DNA of 64,000 nt from Rotaria sordida (GCA_905250125.1 CAJNOL010000707.1:1-64000), one strand, 5' to 3'. Positions 10,670 to 23,166 are shown, counted from the stretch's first letter. Notes: generated by a model not told the origin, from the letters alone. A program made the numbers and translations.

Positions 10670-12341
10670 TTAGTAGCTTATGTATAAAAATGAATAAGAA
10701 GAAATGGCAAGAATAAAAACAAAAAACAACGAACAGGTATGATAGTTGGATCAAAATATACATATTTTTCCATATGCTTGTAACAAATAAGAGAACAGAA
10801 AGGAGGAAAACTCTGCTCACTGAAGGTTAATGTGACTATGAGAAAAGAAATAAAAAGAAACGAAACCTTGCACGCGCGCATAGTGATGAGCCGAAACATC
10901 TGAGTAGTTAACTTGTTCGAGTTCGAAAATCAATGAAATTTTTGATATGATTAGTTAGCTTTAACGAAAGGCAAATAGAAAAGAAAAAGAAACATTCACA
11001 CTGACGAAGGAAAAAGAGTTTGGGCTGTAAGCTTATTATTGTCGGGATATTGCACATTTTTACGGTATTGTTGAGCACAATGTCGTAGTCCCCTACAAGA
11101 ACACCACGAAACTGAGTGTCGAATTTCAACTAGAAACTTGGCACAGAAGCAGATCTTAATGTGAGTAGGTTATTGTGAATGTTTCAGATCTTTTGTTATT
11201 CCTATCCTAAAATAGAGCTATAGTTAAAGCATGTTTTTTTTTAAAACGCTCATACACACATCAACAGATTCCGATGTTCTTATTTCAGAATCAGAGCAAT
11301 CAACAAATCTCAAACTTTTATAATAAACTATTCTCATTAAGACTTACCTCTATGCATAGTTTCAAGTTGAAGTTCGAAACTCAGGTTTCCTGGTGTTCCT
11401 GAGAGGCATCACGGCATGGTGCTAAAATATATTGTAAAAATGCAGTATCTCGACAGCAACAAAGCTAACAGTTCAAACGTTTTTAAAGTATTCATAGTTC
11501 ATTGAGACCTGCATGATACACATAGACTCAACTCAAAAGCGATTTATCACTTAGGGACATTCTCTCGTGAGATCTTGTCTACCACGTAAAGCTTTTCTCC
11601 TTTGATATTTAACCAAGTGCTACCATTCATACGTTGATTGTTGCATACTTTCTCTCTTACGTAACCATATGCACAACATTATTCGATCTGTTCAAACCCA
11701 ATCTTCATTTTCTATCGCCAGTTTATCAAAATTAACTCCATCGGGAATACAAGAAAGAAAGATCATCGGATCGATTGATTTGTATTTTATTTACGAAAAA
11801 GAGGTCTACTGGGATTTTTTTTTGTTTATCAAGAAAGAGTCAAATGCTCAATAATTTGAAAAATCATGAATAGAGACATCAATGATGTTTCAATGCCTTT
11901 TTACTTTTTGTAACATCAGCCATGGGCTGATGTCAAATAATATTTCATAGGCACGAATGCTCTCTCTCTCTTCGTTGTTTTTCTTTGAAAGACGATATAT
12001 TGGTAGCACGATATATTTGAGCAAATACCTTCATACGGACGGAATAATTTTACAAAGCAAAAACTCAATACTCAGGTGAAGCGAAGTCGAATTAAAAAGT
12101 CTTAGTAATCACGCTATGGCATTTTTCGTCCTACAGTAAAGAAAACCTTTTAACTACTGCTGTAACAATGGTCATGAATAGGAGAACAAGTATAAATCAT
12201 TTTTATTGATCATTATAAAATTAAAATAAATATTTGTTTTTTTTTTCATTTAAATTGGAAATTAGTATTAAAATATGTTAAATAAGGTATAAAATATGAT
12301 AAGAATATTGATAAGCAATAAGAATTTATTAAGATAAATTT
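10670..12341. other. Spacer containing a dispersed foldback repeat
   Basis: No coding sequence recognised. It contains copy A of a foldback repeat (11011-11553, listed separately). The rest is AT-rich with no structure I can interpret. Confidence 0.5.
11011..11553. repeat. Foldback repeat family, copy A
   Basis: The left part (from AAAGAGTTTGGGCT, then GCTTATTATTGTCGGGAT, AAGAACACCA and CGAATTTCAACT) is repeated in inverted orientation at about 11350-11475 (AGTTCGAAACTCAGG, GGTGTTCCTGA, CTCGACAGCAACAAAGC). A flank then reads TTCATAGTTCATTGAGACCT. The same order of words occurs at 34922-35340, and the flank alone at 22605-22670. Confidence 0.62.
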
Positions 12342-13943
12342 TTAATCATGATGAGAGAACTTAAAAATACATAACCAAACGATAAATGCTAAGAATATGA
12401 TAAAGATATTTTTCAGCGTGAAAAATGAATTCTTTTCTTGTTCATTAATCATCTGAGAAGGTAATTGAATTTGATCAGAACTTTGATGAGTTTCAATTTT
12501 TAATCCTGGAAAAGCATCCGATACAAATTGCGCAGCTTTAATAAGTTGTTCTTCATTTGGACGATAAGTTCCTGAATTATTAGATAAATGTAAAGCTACC
12601 CCATCTTGTTCATGTACCATCCAAGCTTCTCCAGCAAAACGTACATCATCATCATAACCAGATATAAGTACATGTTTTGATAATAACCAATCAACTAATT
12701 TCGAATTTAAAATGGGATTATGATGCATACCTATTAAATGATTCCCTGTTATGACAATATTATATGGATGTGGATCTTTTGATGTATGAATACTCATCAT
12801 TGATGCCAATGATCCAGAAGAAAATTCTCCATGATCATCCCAAAGTGATGCCATATTTTTTCGTATTGTTATAACAACAGGTCGAGAAAAAAGAAAATAT
12901 TTTTTTATTCTTGTAAATAAATCAGGATTTTTCGATGGAAAAGCTTGTAAAGTTTGTGGAAGATAATTACTAATATCAGTTTTTTCTGTATTTGGAATCA
13001 CTCGAAATAAAGTGTGAGATCCCCAAATTTTTCTTACAAAAGCTCCAATTCTTCCCGGACGAGATATTTGTAAACGTGTTAATGAAGGTACATTTGATAT
13101 AACAATAGGATTCATTGGAATATCATTTGCGACAATTAATGGTGCTCGAGTTTTATCTTTCGATGTTGAACATTCATTATAAATTTTTTTAAAAGTTCTT
13201 CCTATACTTGTTAATTCTTTTTTTCTAACTTGATGAAAATGTTCTTCAAGTGTTGATTGAGTTGTTCGAATAAAATCTAAAGTTAATGGTTTTCCTTTGA
13301 ATTCTAAACCATATTCATATATTTGTTGAAATAAAGCTCGAGCACCAAAATGATTTCGTAAATCAGCTCCACTACTTGTAAATCCTGCTGAATTTAAAAC
13401 ACATGCACTTGCATATGCACACGATACATGCCGTTGATTTGAATGTTTTTTCATTGATTGACGAATTATTTCTGTAATATTTTCAGGTAAATCTCGAAGT
13501 CGAATAAGAAAACCGGATTGAACTCGACCTTTCGTTGGAATAATTGCACTAAGTTGACGCCAAAACATAAAAGCAGCAAATTTATCATAACCATCCTTAG
13601 GTTCATTTGGAATTGTTAAATAAACATTTGGTAAACCAAATCCAATAAATGTTTCATTTTTATTATCAAATAGTTTATCTAAGGAAATTAATTTTAAATT
13701 TTCATATTCGGTTTCTTCAAGACCATTTCGTAATAAATTATGTCCATTATTGTAATGTGTATCAATTATTAATCGAGTTTTTCGATGAAAAAGTGGTTCT
13801 GGTCGAATAACTGCACCTGATCGAATTCCTTTTAATGGAGAATTATTTGTTTCTAATCTAATTTCTTCTTTAATATCACACTCAGAAGTACGTTCGTCAT
13901 TGTCATTTCTATCGCCGTCTGATGAAATATTTTTATCCATCAA
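12342..13943 (-). CDS. Tail-anchored protein of unknown function, 533 aa
   Basis: Single uninterrupted exon from ATG 13943 (alternative ATG one codon later) to the stop at 12342. The N-terminal 35 residues are acidic and polar. The body has no repeat or coiled coil. Notable motifs are RHVSCAYASACVLNSAGF with Cys175 and Cys181, DLRNHFGARALFQQIYEYG, and near the C-terminus GYDDDVRFAGEAW followed by NNSGTYRP (residues about 455-462) and FVSDAFPGLKIE. A hydrophobic segment at residues about 512-529 followed by six residues (S, H, H, D at the end) gives a C-terminal tail anchor, implying a cytosol-facing protein on an organelle membrane. I do not recognise the family. A 1.6-kb intronless frame among short-exon genes is compatible with horizontal origin but does not prove it. 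Confidence 0.85.
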   Translation of the reverse strand: MMDKNISSDGDRNDNDERTSECDIKEEIRLETNNSPLKGIRSGAVIRPEPLFHRKTRLIIDTHYNNGHNLLRNGLEETEYENLKLISLDKLFDNKNETFIGFGLPNVYLTIPNEPKDGYDKFAAFMFWRQLSAIIPTKGRVQSGFLIRLRDLPENITEIIRQSMKKHSNQRHVSCAYASACVLNSAGFTSSGADLRNHFGARALFQQIYEYGLEFKGKPLTLDFIRTTQSTLEEHFHQVRKKELTSIGRTFKKIYNECSTSKDKTRAPLIVANDIPMNPIVISNVPSLTRLQISRPGRIGAFVRKIWGSHTLFRVIPNTEKTDISNYLPQTLQAFPSKNPDLFTRIKKYFLFSRPVVITIRKNMASLWDDHGEFSSGSLASMMSIHTSKDPHPYNIVITGNHLIGMHHNPILNSKLVDWLLSKHVLISGYDDDVRFAGEAWMVHEQDGVALHLSNNSGTYRPNEEQLIKAAQFVSDAFPGLKIETHQSSDQIQLPSQMINEQEKNSFFTLKNIFIIFLAFIVWLCIFKFSHHD

Positions 13944-16226
13944 TGTCTAAAATTATTTTATAAATCAAATAAATCTATAGTGATCTTTTTATCTAAAATA
14001 GAGAACAATCCGATCACTTTTTAGACTAAATATATCAAAAGTACTATTCATGTACTTACTCACAAGTCGTTACTGGCCTTGATAAATGTCATGACCGTGT
14101 TTATCGAGTTTCCTTTTCTTTCATTCTGTTGTATTGCTCGCAAAATGGCGATACAAATTTTCTCTCCTATGAGTGACGTGCAATAACATCAGAATGACAA
14201 AAAAAAAGTGACTAATTGGAAGTAAGTGACTACTATATTTGTCACTCCTACTTTGCAGAGACGCAGAATCTATCCGTACGCTGCCAGAAAAAAAACGACT
14301 CTCTTAGAGAAATTCTAGAAAAATAAAAGAGGGAAAGAAAGGTTGAAATAAAGTAGAAAACGGAGTAGATCATTTAGTGAAGAAATTTTCTAAAGAAAAA
14401 ATTCAAATTTCTTTAAAAGAGAAAGCCAGATTTTCTTTAAGGCCTCTCTTGTCAAAAATTTACTTTCGCTCCAGAATAATCGATCTTGTTGAAATTTTCA
14501 GAAGATATATATCCAGGTATAGAACCCTTATGGTAAAAATTTCAGCTCAAAATAGCGAGCTCTTCAAGAGTTATTCTCAGATTACGGACCCAAAAGTAGG
14601 TGTCTGTGCGTCCCATATTTCTTTCCCAAATTTGATGATGCAGAACTCGGGTTAGCGCCAAAATGTAGCTAAAAAGTGCCACTGTGACTTAACAGAGGTT
14701 GATTTTTAAAATTTTCTTTTAATGTTTGGTGTCAGTTTTTCTCAAAAAATAAGAAAGATGTGAAAAAAAGCGGCTCTGTTAGGTTGTACAGCATAGTTTT
14801 CTCTTCAATTTAAGACTATTCTCAGCTTTCTAGTATGTAAAATGGCTGAGAAATCTAGGACGCACAAACGAAAAAAACGCAAAAAAACGGGGTACTTCTT
14901 CATTTTAATCACAGCGCCCTCACCCGCAACGTTGTGTTGTGTGTATGAATCACACCAATCAGTGTGCAGATGTGATTAAAGTGAAGAAGAATCAATTTGT
15001 CTTTTTACATATTTATCGAAAACACGAGTTTCTAATTGCACTGCAGCTCTCTTAATACATGTGTAAAGAAAAATATTTGTGTAAAAAGATACTGATTTGT
15101 AATTCTGACGAGATGATTGGGCCGTTACGTGAGCATCAGAAGAACAAGAAAAAGAGGACGCGAGATCGCGTTCGAAGTTTAACAACGTCTCTTATTTTCG
15201 TACACTTACTAGATTCTCAGTAGCGATAACTATGAAAAGTCAAAAAACAAAAATAATTAAGATTTTCAAAACCGTAATTGTTTTCTAGATGCAATGTTCG
15301 TATTAAAATCCGTGTACAACAATAAAAAAACATCAGAAATGAGATAAACTATAGTGTTTTAGAAAGGACATGATTAGGGCTATCCAATCACATACATATC
15401 TCAAAATCGAATTTTCTGATGTGGAGGGAGGGCCTTAAGTGTCAATCCAATATTTGTAAAAAAGAAATTCAACCTTTCTGAAACCGTTCTTATGTATCCT
15501 CGTGAAAAATATAGTATCGCTGTGATTAGAGCACAAAGCACTCATTGATGAGATGCAAATTCATATTAACACACAACCTATTCACAAATTATAATAATGT
15601 TTGGAACAGTCAGTCGAAATTAGAAGATGAATGGTGGTTCTTCTACAAGAAATCTGAACAGTATTTACCATGGAAGTTGATAAAATCTGAATCGTTGGTC
15701 ATCAGCGAATTTAGATTTTCATCCGTGCTGCGAGGAAGCTTCGGCAAATTCTACACCTCCCGCCCACTTTGATCTATTCTGACAAATCCTATCTTCCTAA
15801 ACAACAGAAGAATTTGAGGTAATGGATAAAGAGTTTTTTTTTGTTAAATATAACATGTGATAATCAAATGAAATCAATATTGAAAAATTTTTTTATAGTT
15901 TAAAATGCGTTTCTATTATGATTTCAATCGGTGGATAAAAATATCGACTAGAAAACTATCAAATTCAGACAAATTATATACCGAACATAAAATCAGCGAA
16001 CAAAAGTAATAAAATATTTTTTAAACTCGCATTCGAAAAACCTCACACCTAACTAGTATGAGCCGATGAAACTTCGATGTTCAATAACTATTAAAACTAG
16101 AAGGCAGTTTCCGTAGACCCTTGTTCAATCATTCTTACCGATTTGGCTGATACTTTTTCACAGTAAGTAGACCTAGTCAAGTTAGGTAGAAACTAGCTCA
16201 AACGGATGAGCTGTTCTGGAAATATA
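13944..16226. other. Non-coding spacer
   Basis: No gene seen. One small hairpin: TTCTTCATTTTAATCACA at 14896-14913 and its near reverse complement at 14971-14988, with GC-richer sequence between. Remaining open frames are short and unconvincing. Confidence 0.5.
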
Positions 16227-16326
16227 NNNNNNNNNNNNNNNNNNNNNNNNNNNNNNNNNNNNNNNNNNNNNNNNNNNNNNNNNNNNNNNNNNNNNNNNNN
16301 NNNNNNNNNNNNNNNNNNNNNNNNNN
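16227..16326. other. Assembly gap (100 N)
   Basis: Exactly 100 N, the usual placeholder length for a gap of unknown size. Confidence 0.99.
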
Positions 16327-16398
16327 TGACTGTATGTAGAATTAGAGCCTAGTTTTCATACAGTGATGATAGTCAAATTGTCTTTCTTTGTCTTCTCT

Positions 16399-17724
16399 AT
16401 TCATTCCAGAGATGCTCATGTGATATTTTTCACCACCCCATGGGGCCCATGGGCTTTCCATGCGCAGAGTTCCCCACAAGCCAATTTTTATAAAACCACT
16501 TTCCCCATCTATGGGGAGTCTGGGTTTTTGAACTTCAGCTCACCCCCGACCATGGGCACCCTTCGCCCCACCCATAGGGCGAACAGAAAAGATAATTCAT
16601 TCAAATTATATATGACAGAATTTCTTGATCTGTTTTCTGTGATTTTTTAAATTGACTTTTTTAAGAACAAATCTATTTAGTAAGTTGTTTATAGTGAAAT
16701 TTCAATTATCAAGTGTAGATTCAAATCACTAATCGAAAATCTACAGACTGCAGACGTTTGACATCAATAATTTATATTGTAGTGGCGCCTCTGATACGAT
16801 TTTCTAGCAATTTCTATAATAAAAGATAACTTTTCTGCTTTTACATTTTATCCATAAAAAACCATTTTACTGGCGGTTAGAAAATTGAATAAAAATACTT
16901 CAGAAATCAATATTAAAAAAACATATAATATACAATTCGATGCATCTTCATCTCCTGATTTTAATAGTGAAAACTGCAGTTCTCTACCTTCTTTTTATCA
17001 AAAGTTATTTAAAAGAAAATACTTGCTAGCATTCATGTTGTTGTAATACATGTGAACAAAATAGATCTTATCGAAATTTTATTATTATAATATTAGTTGA
17101 AGTATAATCATATACTATAGAAATATGGAGCATTCTTTTCTCTATCAAACTATATAGAGAGAAAGTTTCTTAAAACGTGTTATAGCGAATTACAGAACTT
17201 GCACCACTACTTTTGGTATACTCTAAGTATGTCACTGATGGAAAGATGAATACAGAAAGTAAAGTGAAGAAGTAATGGCGGCTGGAAAAATGAAAGAAAT
17301 AGTGAAGGTAACTATAAAGTTATAGAAAGAAAACGAAAGAGTGAAACGTCGTTTTCATATTATTACTTGAATACGAAAGAAAAACAACGGAAAACAAAAA
17401 TGAAGAACAAAAGAGAAAATATATAGGAAGAACGTGTAACATTCTGTATTATTTGTACGACGATAAGACAATTTTTACAATCTCGTCATCCATTTTTTTC
17501 AAACGATTTCATAAATGATAAAAGTTCATTTAGACCATGGGGTTAAAAGATTTTTCACCCCATGGTCCACCCCATGGGCAGGGAAATGAATTTGCGAAAA
17601 TCCACCATTGTGGGGAAAGATGATGGGGTAACATATCGCCCCGTCCCCATTTGGGGCGTCACCCCATGGGTTCTCCATGGGCCCCGACCATCTGGGTGCC
17701 CCGACGAGCATCTCTGATTCATTC
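16399..17724. mobile_element. Non-autonomous hAT-like DNA transposon with 8-bp target duplication
   Basis: The element spans 16407-17716 (1310 bp). It begins CAGAGATGCTC and ends GAGCATCTCTG, a perfect 11-bp terminal inverted repeat, and is flanked by identical ATTCATTC (16399-16406 and 17717-17724). Eight-base target duplications and termini of the CAGNG type are hallmarks of the hAT superfamily. Both subterminal regions (16430-16575 and 17535-17705) are far more GC-rich than the surroundings. They carry repeated CCCCATGGGG/CCATGGGGCCC words in inverted orientation, reminiscent of subterminal transposase-binding repeats. The interior is ordinary AT-rich DNA with no transposase frame, so it must depend on an enzyme encoded elsewhere. 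The matching target duplication shows the copy inserted as one unit and is little eroded at its ends. Confidence 0.85.
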
Positions 17725-18303
17725 GTATCAGAAAGTCATTGAATAGTCATAGAATTTTTCAAAAAATAAATTTTTATCGAAAACTCGATAGTTCTTGTTT
17801 GAACTTTGTCTAAAATTTATTTTTGCCATTACTTTTTAAACAAGTGATCAATAAAGCTCATCATTTTCAGATTTTCATATTGACTTTATGTGTAATGAAA
17901 TGAGACAAAGAAAATTCAATTCTGAGAATATTCACAGACGCATCTGCCTATTTTTCTCACAAACTGACTCTTAAGTACTTTGTGATACTGCACAGGAACT
18001 CTTGCCCTCAAATAAGATTTCTTATACTTAAAAAAAAAAAGTACGTCATCGAAATGTCTATAGAAAAACAGAAGTTGTATGTCATTGTCTCAATAAGTGT
18101 GTTCAGCATGTTTTCTTTGTCAACGTAATTTCAGAAAAACTAAATGCCTTCTAATTTCTTTATTTTCTTCAATACGTCTCAGAAAATGTATCGTCAACTG
18201 AATTTATTATTTATTATATTTCAAATTCTGAATTTCGTGCAATGTTTAATGTACATTTCTTTTTCCTTTCTTTTGTAATGAATACAAAATTGACATGAAA
18301 CTA
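17725..18303. other. Non-coding spacer
   Basis: AT-rich 3'-flank of the TIR gene; nothing else recognised. Confidence 0.5.
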
Positions 18304-18418
18304 TTATACATACTGTTGTGTTGTCAATTTTGTTTCTTCTTGTACAATCACCTTTGATGGTGTTGTTTTTGGTTCTGTTTCATGTTGAATTGAAATTGGC
18401 GTTGTTGATGAAGATAAC

Positions 18419-18449
<31 letters not shown>

Positions 18450-21400
18450 TTTGACGATTTTTTTCTATTTCTGCTGTTAATTTACTCATAGCTGTTTCGA
18501 ATTCAGATTGTGTAAAATCGATATATAATTTTTGTCCACATATGAAACCTAACCATCCATCTGGATCATATTTTTCTCTCATCATTAATGGTATAATACA
18601 TCTTTTACGTTTACGTGCATACTCCGCTTCTGCTTTACAATTTTCACTACGTTTATATGTTTCAGACATACACATTAATATAGTATTGGAACTTTCTATA
18701 GCTGATGCCATAGAATCAATTATAGAACCGTGCATTTTATCTCGATCTATCCAAACATTATAATGTTTGTTTACTGTTAAATAATCAGAAATTTGATGTG
18801 CTAAATCCATATCATTCCATGAATAACTAATCATTAAATCATATGCATCATTATTTCGTTGCTCATTATTATTATTATTATTCAATGTTTTCTCTTCATT
18901 TTCTAATACCCATAAAACACTATTTGCAGCTTTTTTTATACGTTCAACATTTCTTTCTGCCATTTCTTGATCATATTCACATTTATCACTTTCTATTGTT
19001 AAAATTGATTTTACAGTTGTCATAAATAATTGATTTTGTTTAAGAATTTGTGCCACGTGGTCATCAAATGCTAATATGCATATTAATTCTAACGCATCTG
19101 ATTTATTTGTTTCTGAATACGAACGACCATATTCATCCTGATTATATAAAAATTTCATAATAAGTGATAAACCATCTTGTTTAATAAATTCTTCTTTTAT
19201 TTGATCATGTTGTAAAAAAGCTAAAAAAGTAAACGACACTAATTCAGTTTAAACGAATCAGATAGGATAACTGATTATTTGTAAAAATTCTATATGAATT
19301 AGTCAGTTATTTCATATAAAGAATATTTGATGGCTCAGTGAAATATTTAGTAAACTATTGTCCATATATCATAATATATTTCTGTAAAATAAAATTTCAT
19401 GATCCTCAACAGCATATTGTAGCAAAAAACAGACTTCCGATTCGGATTCTATGAGATCTATTCTATTGCAATCTTCATTCAAATTAAGTTTATTTTTAAC
19501 AAAAAATCGAGTTTTTTCTTTCGAGCTTTTTATGATTATTTACAATCGAAAGGTAATTTTCCATGGAGGACGCAGAGTAGGATAGCCTTAATGAGAGAAA
19601 GTCACTGCAACTGCTACTTAGCGAAAGGCTTTACAGTAAAGCAATCACAATATCTAATTCTAACTTCAATAATAACAAAAATGAACTATAACAAGTAAAA
19701 TTTCTATGATAGTAAAACATATTTTATTTACCTTTCAGTGTATCAATTAATTGTGTACGATAATCATCATATAAATAAGATTGTTTTTCATGTGTCTCTT
19801 TTAAAAATTCAATAAAAACTGATGTTATTTTATCAGGTTGAGCCAATTTTCTAACATCATTTTCACTCATCACTAATGCTAATATATTATAAGCAAGACG
19901 TTGTATTGATTGAGAATTAACCGTTGTTAATCTTAATATTGTTTCTGCTATATGTTTATCTTTTATAACTGAAATGATATTCGAATCACGTACACAAGCA
20001 TATATCTTGGATAATATACTATAAATAAATCTCGCTGGTATACTTGTTTCATTTAATGAATCCAAATTTTTTGGAAAGTCATACTGCCAACTAAGTCCAA
20101 TCTCATAATTCTGGTTTTCTTCGCTATTATCTTCTAATAGAAAACCATCAGGCATCTTATTGAATAATAAAATCAAATCATCAAGGGCATTTAAGAATTG
20201 TTTTGTTGTATATAATCTTTTTAAAATTAGAATAATATACATGAATGAACTTCTAATTGATTTATTTTCAAATTCATTTGATATAAATATTAATTCTTTT
20301 AACATATATTCATAATATTTTGACATTCTATCAAATAATTCATTATGGATATCTTCTTTTGCACTCAAAATATAGTTTACACAAGTAAATAAAAAAAATT
20401 CATCTTTATCATTGTATATATTTGAATCATTTTGAATATGTTCAAATGAATTTTTATAATTAATTGAAGTAATATGTGCTAATAACAATTGATCAACTGG
20501 TTTTAATATAGTTTCTAAACAATCACGTTCTCTACCATCTGTCACTGTTAATTTAGTTATTAATTTCGTCAAATTTGAATAATATTGATTATCATACGTT
20601 TTTATTTTTAAACTATTTTCTAAACATATTTTTATTGTATCTATTAATGTTGAACGATTTAATATCATGTTTAAACCACCAGATAGACATCCATAATATG
20701 TTCTTTGGAATATATTGATTATTTTTGAACACATTAATTTATCATGTTCACTTAAAGTTAACCATTTATCGAATAAATCTGTTAATATTGATATGATTTT
20801 CGAAAATAATTTATGTTCATTAAGACATGCACTTCTTAATATTTCCGTAGGCACTTGTATAATAGCATCAATAACGTCATGATCTATGATTGATTTTTCA
20901 AGATAACCATCAAATGTGATAAAACGTATGTAATATGTTAATATAAAATTATCTTTTTCACTACTATCACTCTTCGTTACAAGTTTTATTATGGAATCGA
21001 ATATTGGTTTAAGCATATTGCTTTTGTCATCATCAAAAACATCTGATAAATATATTAATCTATGTACCAATGTGTTAAAAATATCTAAAACTTGATCATT
21101 TGATGATTTCAATGATATATTATCAAAATTTATTTTTATTACGTTTAATAGTGGAGAATAAAATAATAATTTATTATATATGTCTTCATTCCGTATATCA
21201 CGTTTCCAGGAACGATATTCCAATGTTAATTCTTCAATTATCGAATCCAAAATATCGGCCTCATGTTCATTTAATCCATTCATACACCATCTATCAAGTA
21301 GATCGATTACTTTTGATCTTATTTCTATAAATAGTTTATGATCAACTAAATTCAATAACATTACATTAGGTATGTCGTTGATGGTTGATAAAGCTTTTAA

Positions 21401-21502
21401 TATTATATCATTTTTTTCATTATCTTCTAATTTTTGTATTTTTTCATATAAATCATCAAAAATAAGAATATATCTCTGAATATTAACATCAGTATTCGCC
21501 AT
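18304..21502 (-). CDS. Armadillo/HEAT-like protein with C-terminal TIR domain
   Basis: Two exons: 21502-19732 and 19220-18304, with a 511-nt intron. The acceptor was chosen because it joins TLK to AFLQHDQIKEEF in frame; 895 aa. Residues 1 to about 700 are all-helical, leucine-rich and solenoid-like. Residues about 717-846 form a TIR domain (YDLMISYSWND, HYNVWIDRDKMHGS, SSNTILMCMSETY, NCKAEAEYA, GWLGFICG, LYIDF). The Glu in the C-x2-x-E-A-E region (about residue 788) sits where NAD-cleaving TIR domains (SARM1, plant TIRs) carry the catalytic Glu, so NADase activity is possible. The tail has nine consecutive Gln (a CAA/TTG repeat at 18418-18448). Likely cytosolic signalling or innate-immunity type protein; bdelloids have an expanded family of this architecture. 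Start chosen at the first ATG (MANTD). Confidence 0.83.
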
Positions 21503-22328
21503 TTTGTTGCTTGTTATAATTGAGAATTTGCAGTTGAATTTATATATTATAATTATTATTCAAACGTAAACAACGATACATATAGCATTTACAATTCGAA
21601 AAAAAGCAACGACGATTTTTGATCAAGGCATAAACGATGTTGTATATTCATATATTTATAATCAAACCTCATTAACCAAACGCAATGAAGTGGAAAAAGC
21701 ACCTTTACTATTCTCGTATACACTTACTTTTACTTCTATAAGAAGCACGTGTTTTTTATCTTTATTACACATATTTTTGTTTACTGTGCGAAATATAGAA
21801 TAATTATACTGTGAACAGCAATGAGGACCTCCCAATATAAGAAAAATATTTAAAACTAAAACTCTACGTTTAAAGGTTTTCAAATATACTAAATCTATTG
21901 ATGATGTCAGTTTTACATACAACTTAAGATTTTCAATTGTCACTAATCGATTTTAATAAAAGTAATATGATTAGATACAAGATGTTCCAAAGTTCCTGAG
22001 AAAAGTTTTTGCGAATAACTCTGAAATAATTCAAGTGATTTCAGTATTTTCTTTTATAATATTATAGTTTCTTCTTTAAAGTTTTATTCTGTACATTTCC
22101 AGATAAATGCTTGTGCCTACAAACGTTAGAACACAAATAGTTTTATTAATAGCCAAATTTGAATATTCAAATGGATTAGTCAACAAACATAACGTCGGAT
22201 ATTTGTCTGAAACTAATCCACACCTCACTATTAAAACTGTTATGAAATCTCCCAAATTAAACGTGTGGTGTACCATGTCAAGAAATCAATTGGTTGGACC
22301 ATTTTTCTTCGAAGACGATACTGTTAAC

Positions 22329-22378
22329 GGATGTGGGTGTCTGTTCTTGTCTCATACCCATACCCCACACCCCACCCT
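22329..22378. repeat. Telomere-like foldback
   Basis: GGATGTGGGTGTC arm, then a CATACCCATACCCCACACCC arm in inverted orientation around a short pyrimidine-rich spacer. Confidence 0.65.
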
Positions 22379-22530
22379 AAGTTGCTTTCTCTTACACAAG
22401 AAAGGAATAAATGTTTGGGTACAATAATTTTCGTACGAATATATCCAGGGAACGAATTAATCATCGATCTATTGATTCTATACTAAAAGAAAAAAGCAAA
22501 AGAGTGAGTTATATTTTTTATAAGAAAAAG

Positions 22531-22597
22531 GAGTACGAGGGTGTGGACTCATATTGAAATATACTCATACTCGACACTGACACCCACACTCAACTCC
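22531..22597. repeat. Telomere-like foldback
   Basis: GGAGT..GAGGGTGTGG arm and CCACACTCAACTCC arm. The spacer includes CTCGACACTGACAC, a word also found in the degraded copy near 41470. Confidence 0.6.
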
Positions 22598-22604
22598 TTT
22601 CATG

Positions 22605-22670
22605 GGATTCATAGCTCACTAGGGCATACATGATGCACGTAGTTTCGACTCAAAACCGATTTATCAGTTC
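22605..22670. repeat. Fragment of the foldback repeat family
   Basis: Shares TTCATAGCTCA.TAG, CATGATGCA and GACTCAAAA.CGATTTATCA with the flanks of copies at 11011-11553 and 34922-35340. Only the outer part is present. Confidence 0.5.
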
Positions 22671-23092
22671 TGTGTGTTTTCTTGTTAGGTGCAATGTCTT
22701 CTAAAGGCTCATTATATAATCGCTGATATTCAGCAAGAAACAAAATACCATTTAGCACGTATTTTATATTTATAGCGAAATTGCACTTTTAAATTGCATG
22801 GTGTGATATTGTAGTCGTCGAAATATTTACCGACCCTGAAATCTACGTGCGAAAATCTTGTGTTTCTAATCAGAAATCAGCGATTCTATGATGGGGCGAT
22901 TTCATATCTCTATGTCTCGTTATCCTGACAGAAGAGAAGAAAGATATTATCTAATTACTGCTGGACTTAATACCATTCGGATTCCGATGTCAAGCAAATT
23001 GAATCGAGTAAGGCACACACTTCTGCAAAGCTCGAGCCACCCTGACTGTTTTTTTCGTCACTAACTATCTCGAATTGTATGAAACCCTAAAT

Positions 23093-23166
23093 GACCTTGC
23101 TAGGGATTCATCAAATCCAGTCAAATCCAATTCTAGAATTGGATTTGGTGCATCCCTAGACCTTGC
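23093..23166. mobile_element. 58-bp miniature hAT-like foldback element
   Basis: The element 23101-23158 starts TAGGGATTCATCAAATCC and ends with the near reverse complement GGTGCATCCCTA. Its centre is the palindrome AATCCAATTCTAGAATTGGATT-like (inner arms). It is flanked by identical 8-bp GACCTTGC (23093-23100 and 23159-23166). TAGGGATGCACC-type termini and 8-bp target duplications are typical of hAT elements. Confidence 0.78.

Larger units (their letters stand above)
21503..23092. other. Spacer with repeats
   Basis: No gene recognised. It holds two telomere-like foldbacks (22329-22378, 22531-22597) and a fragment of the dispersed foldback family (22605-22670). Confidence 0.5.
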
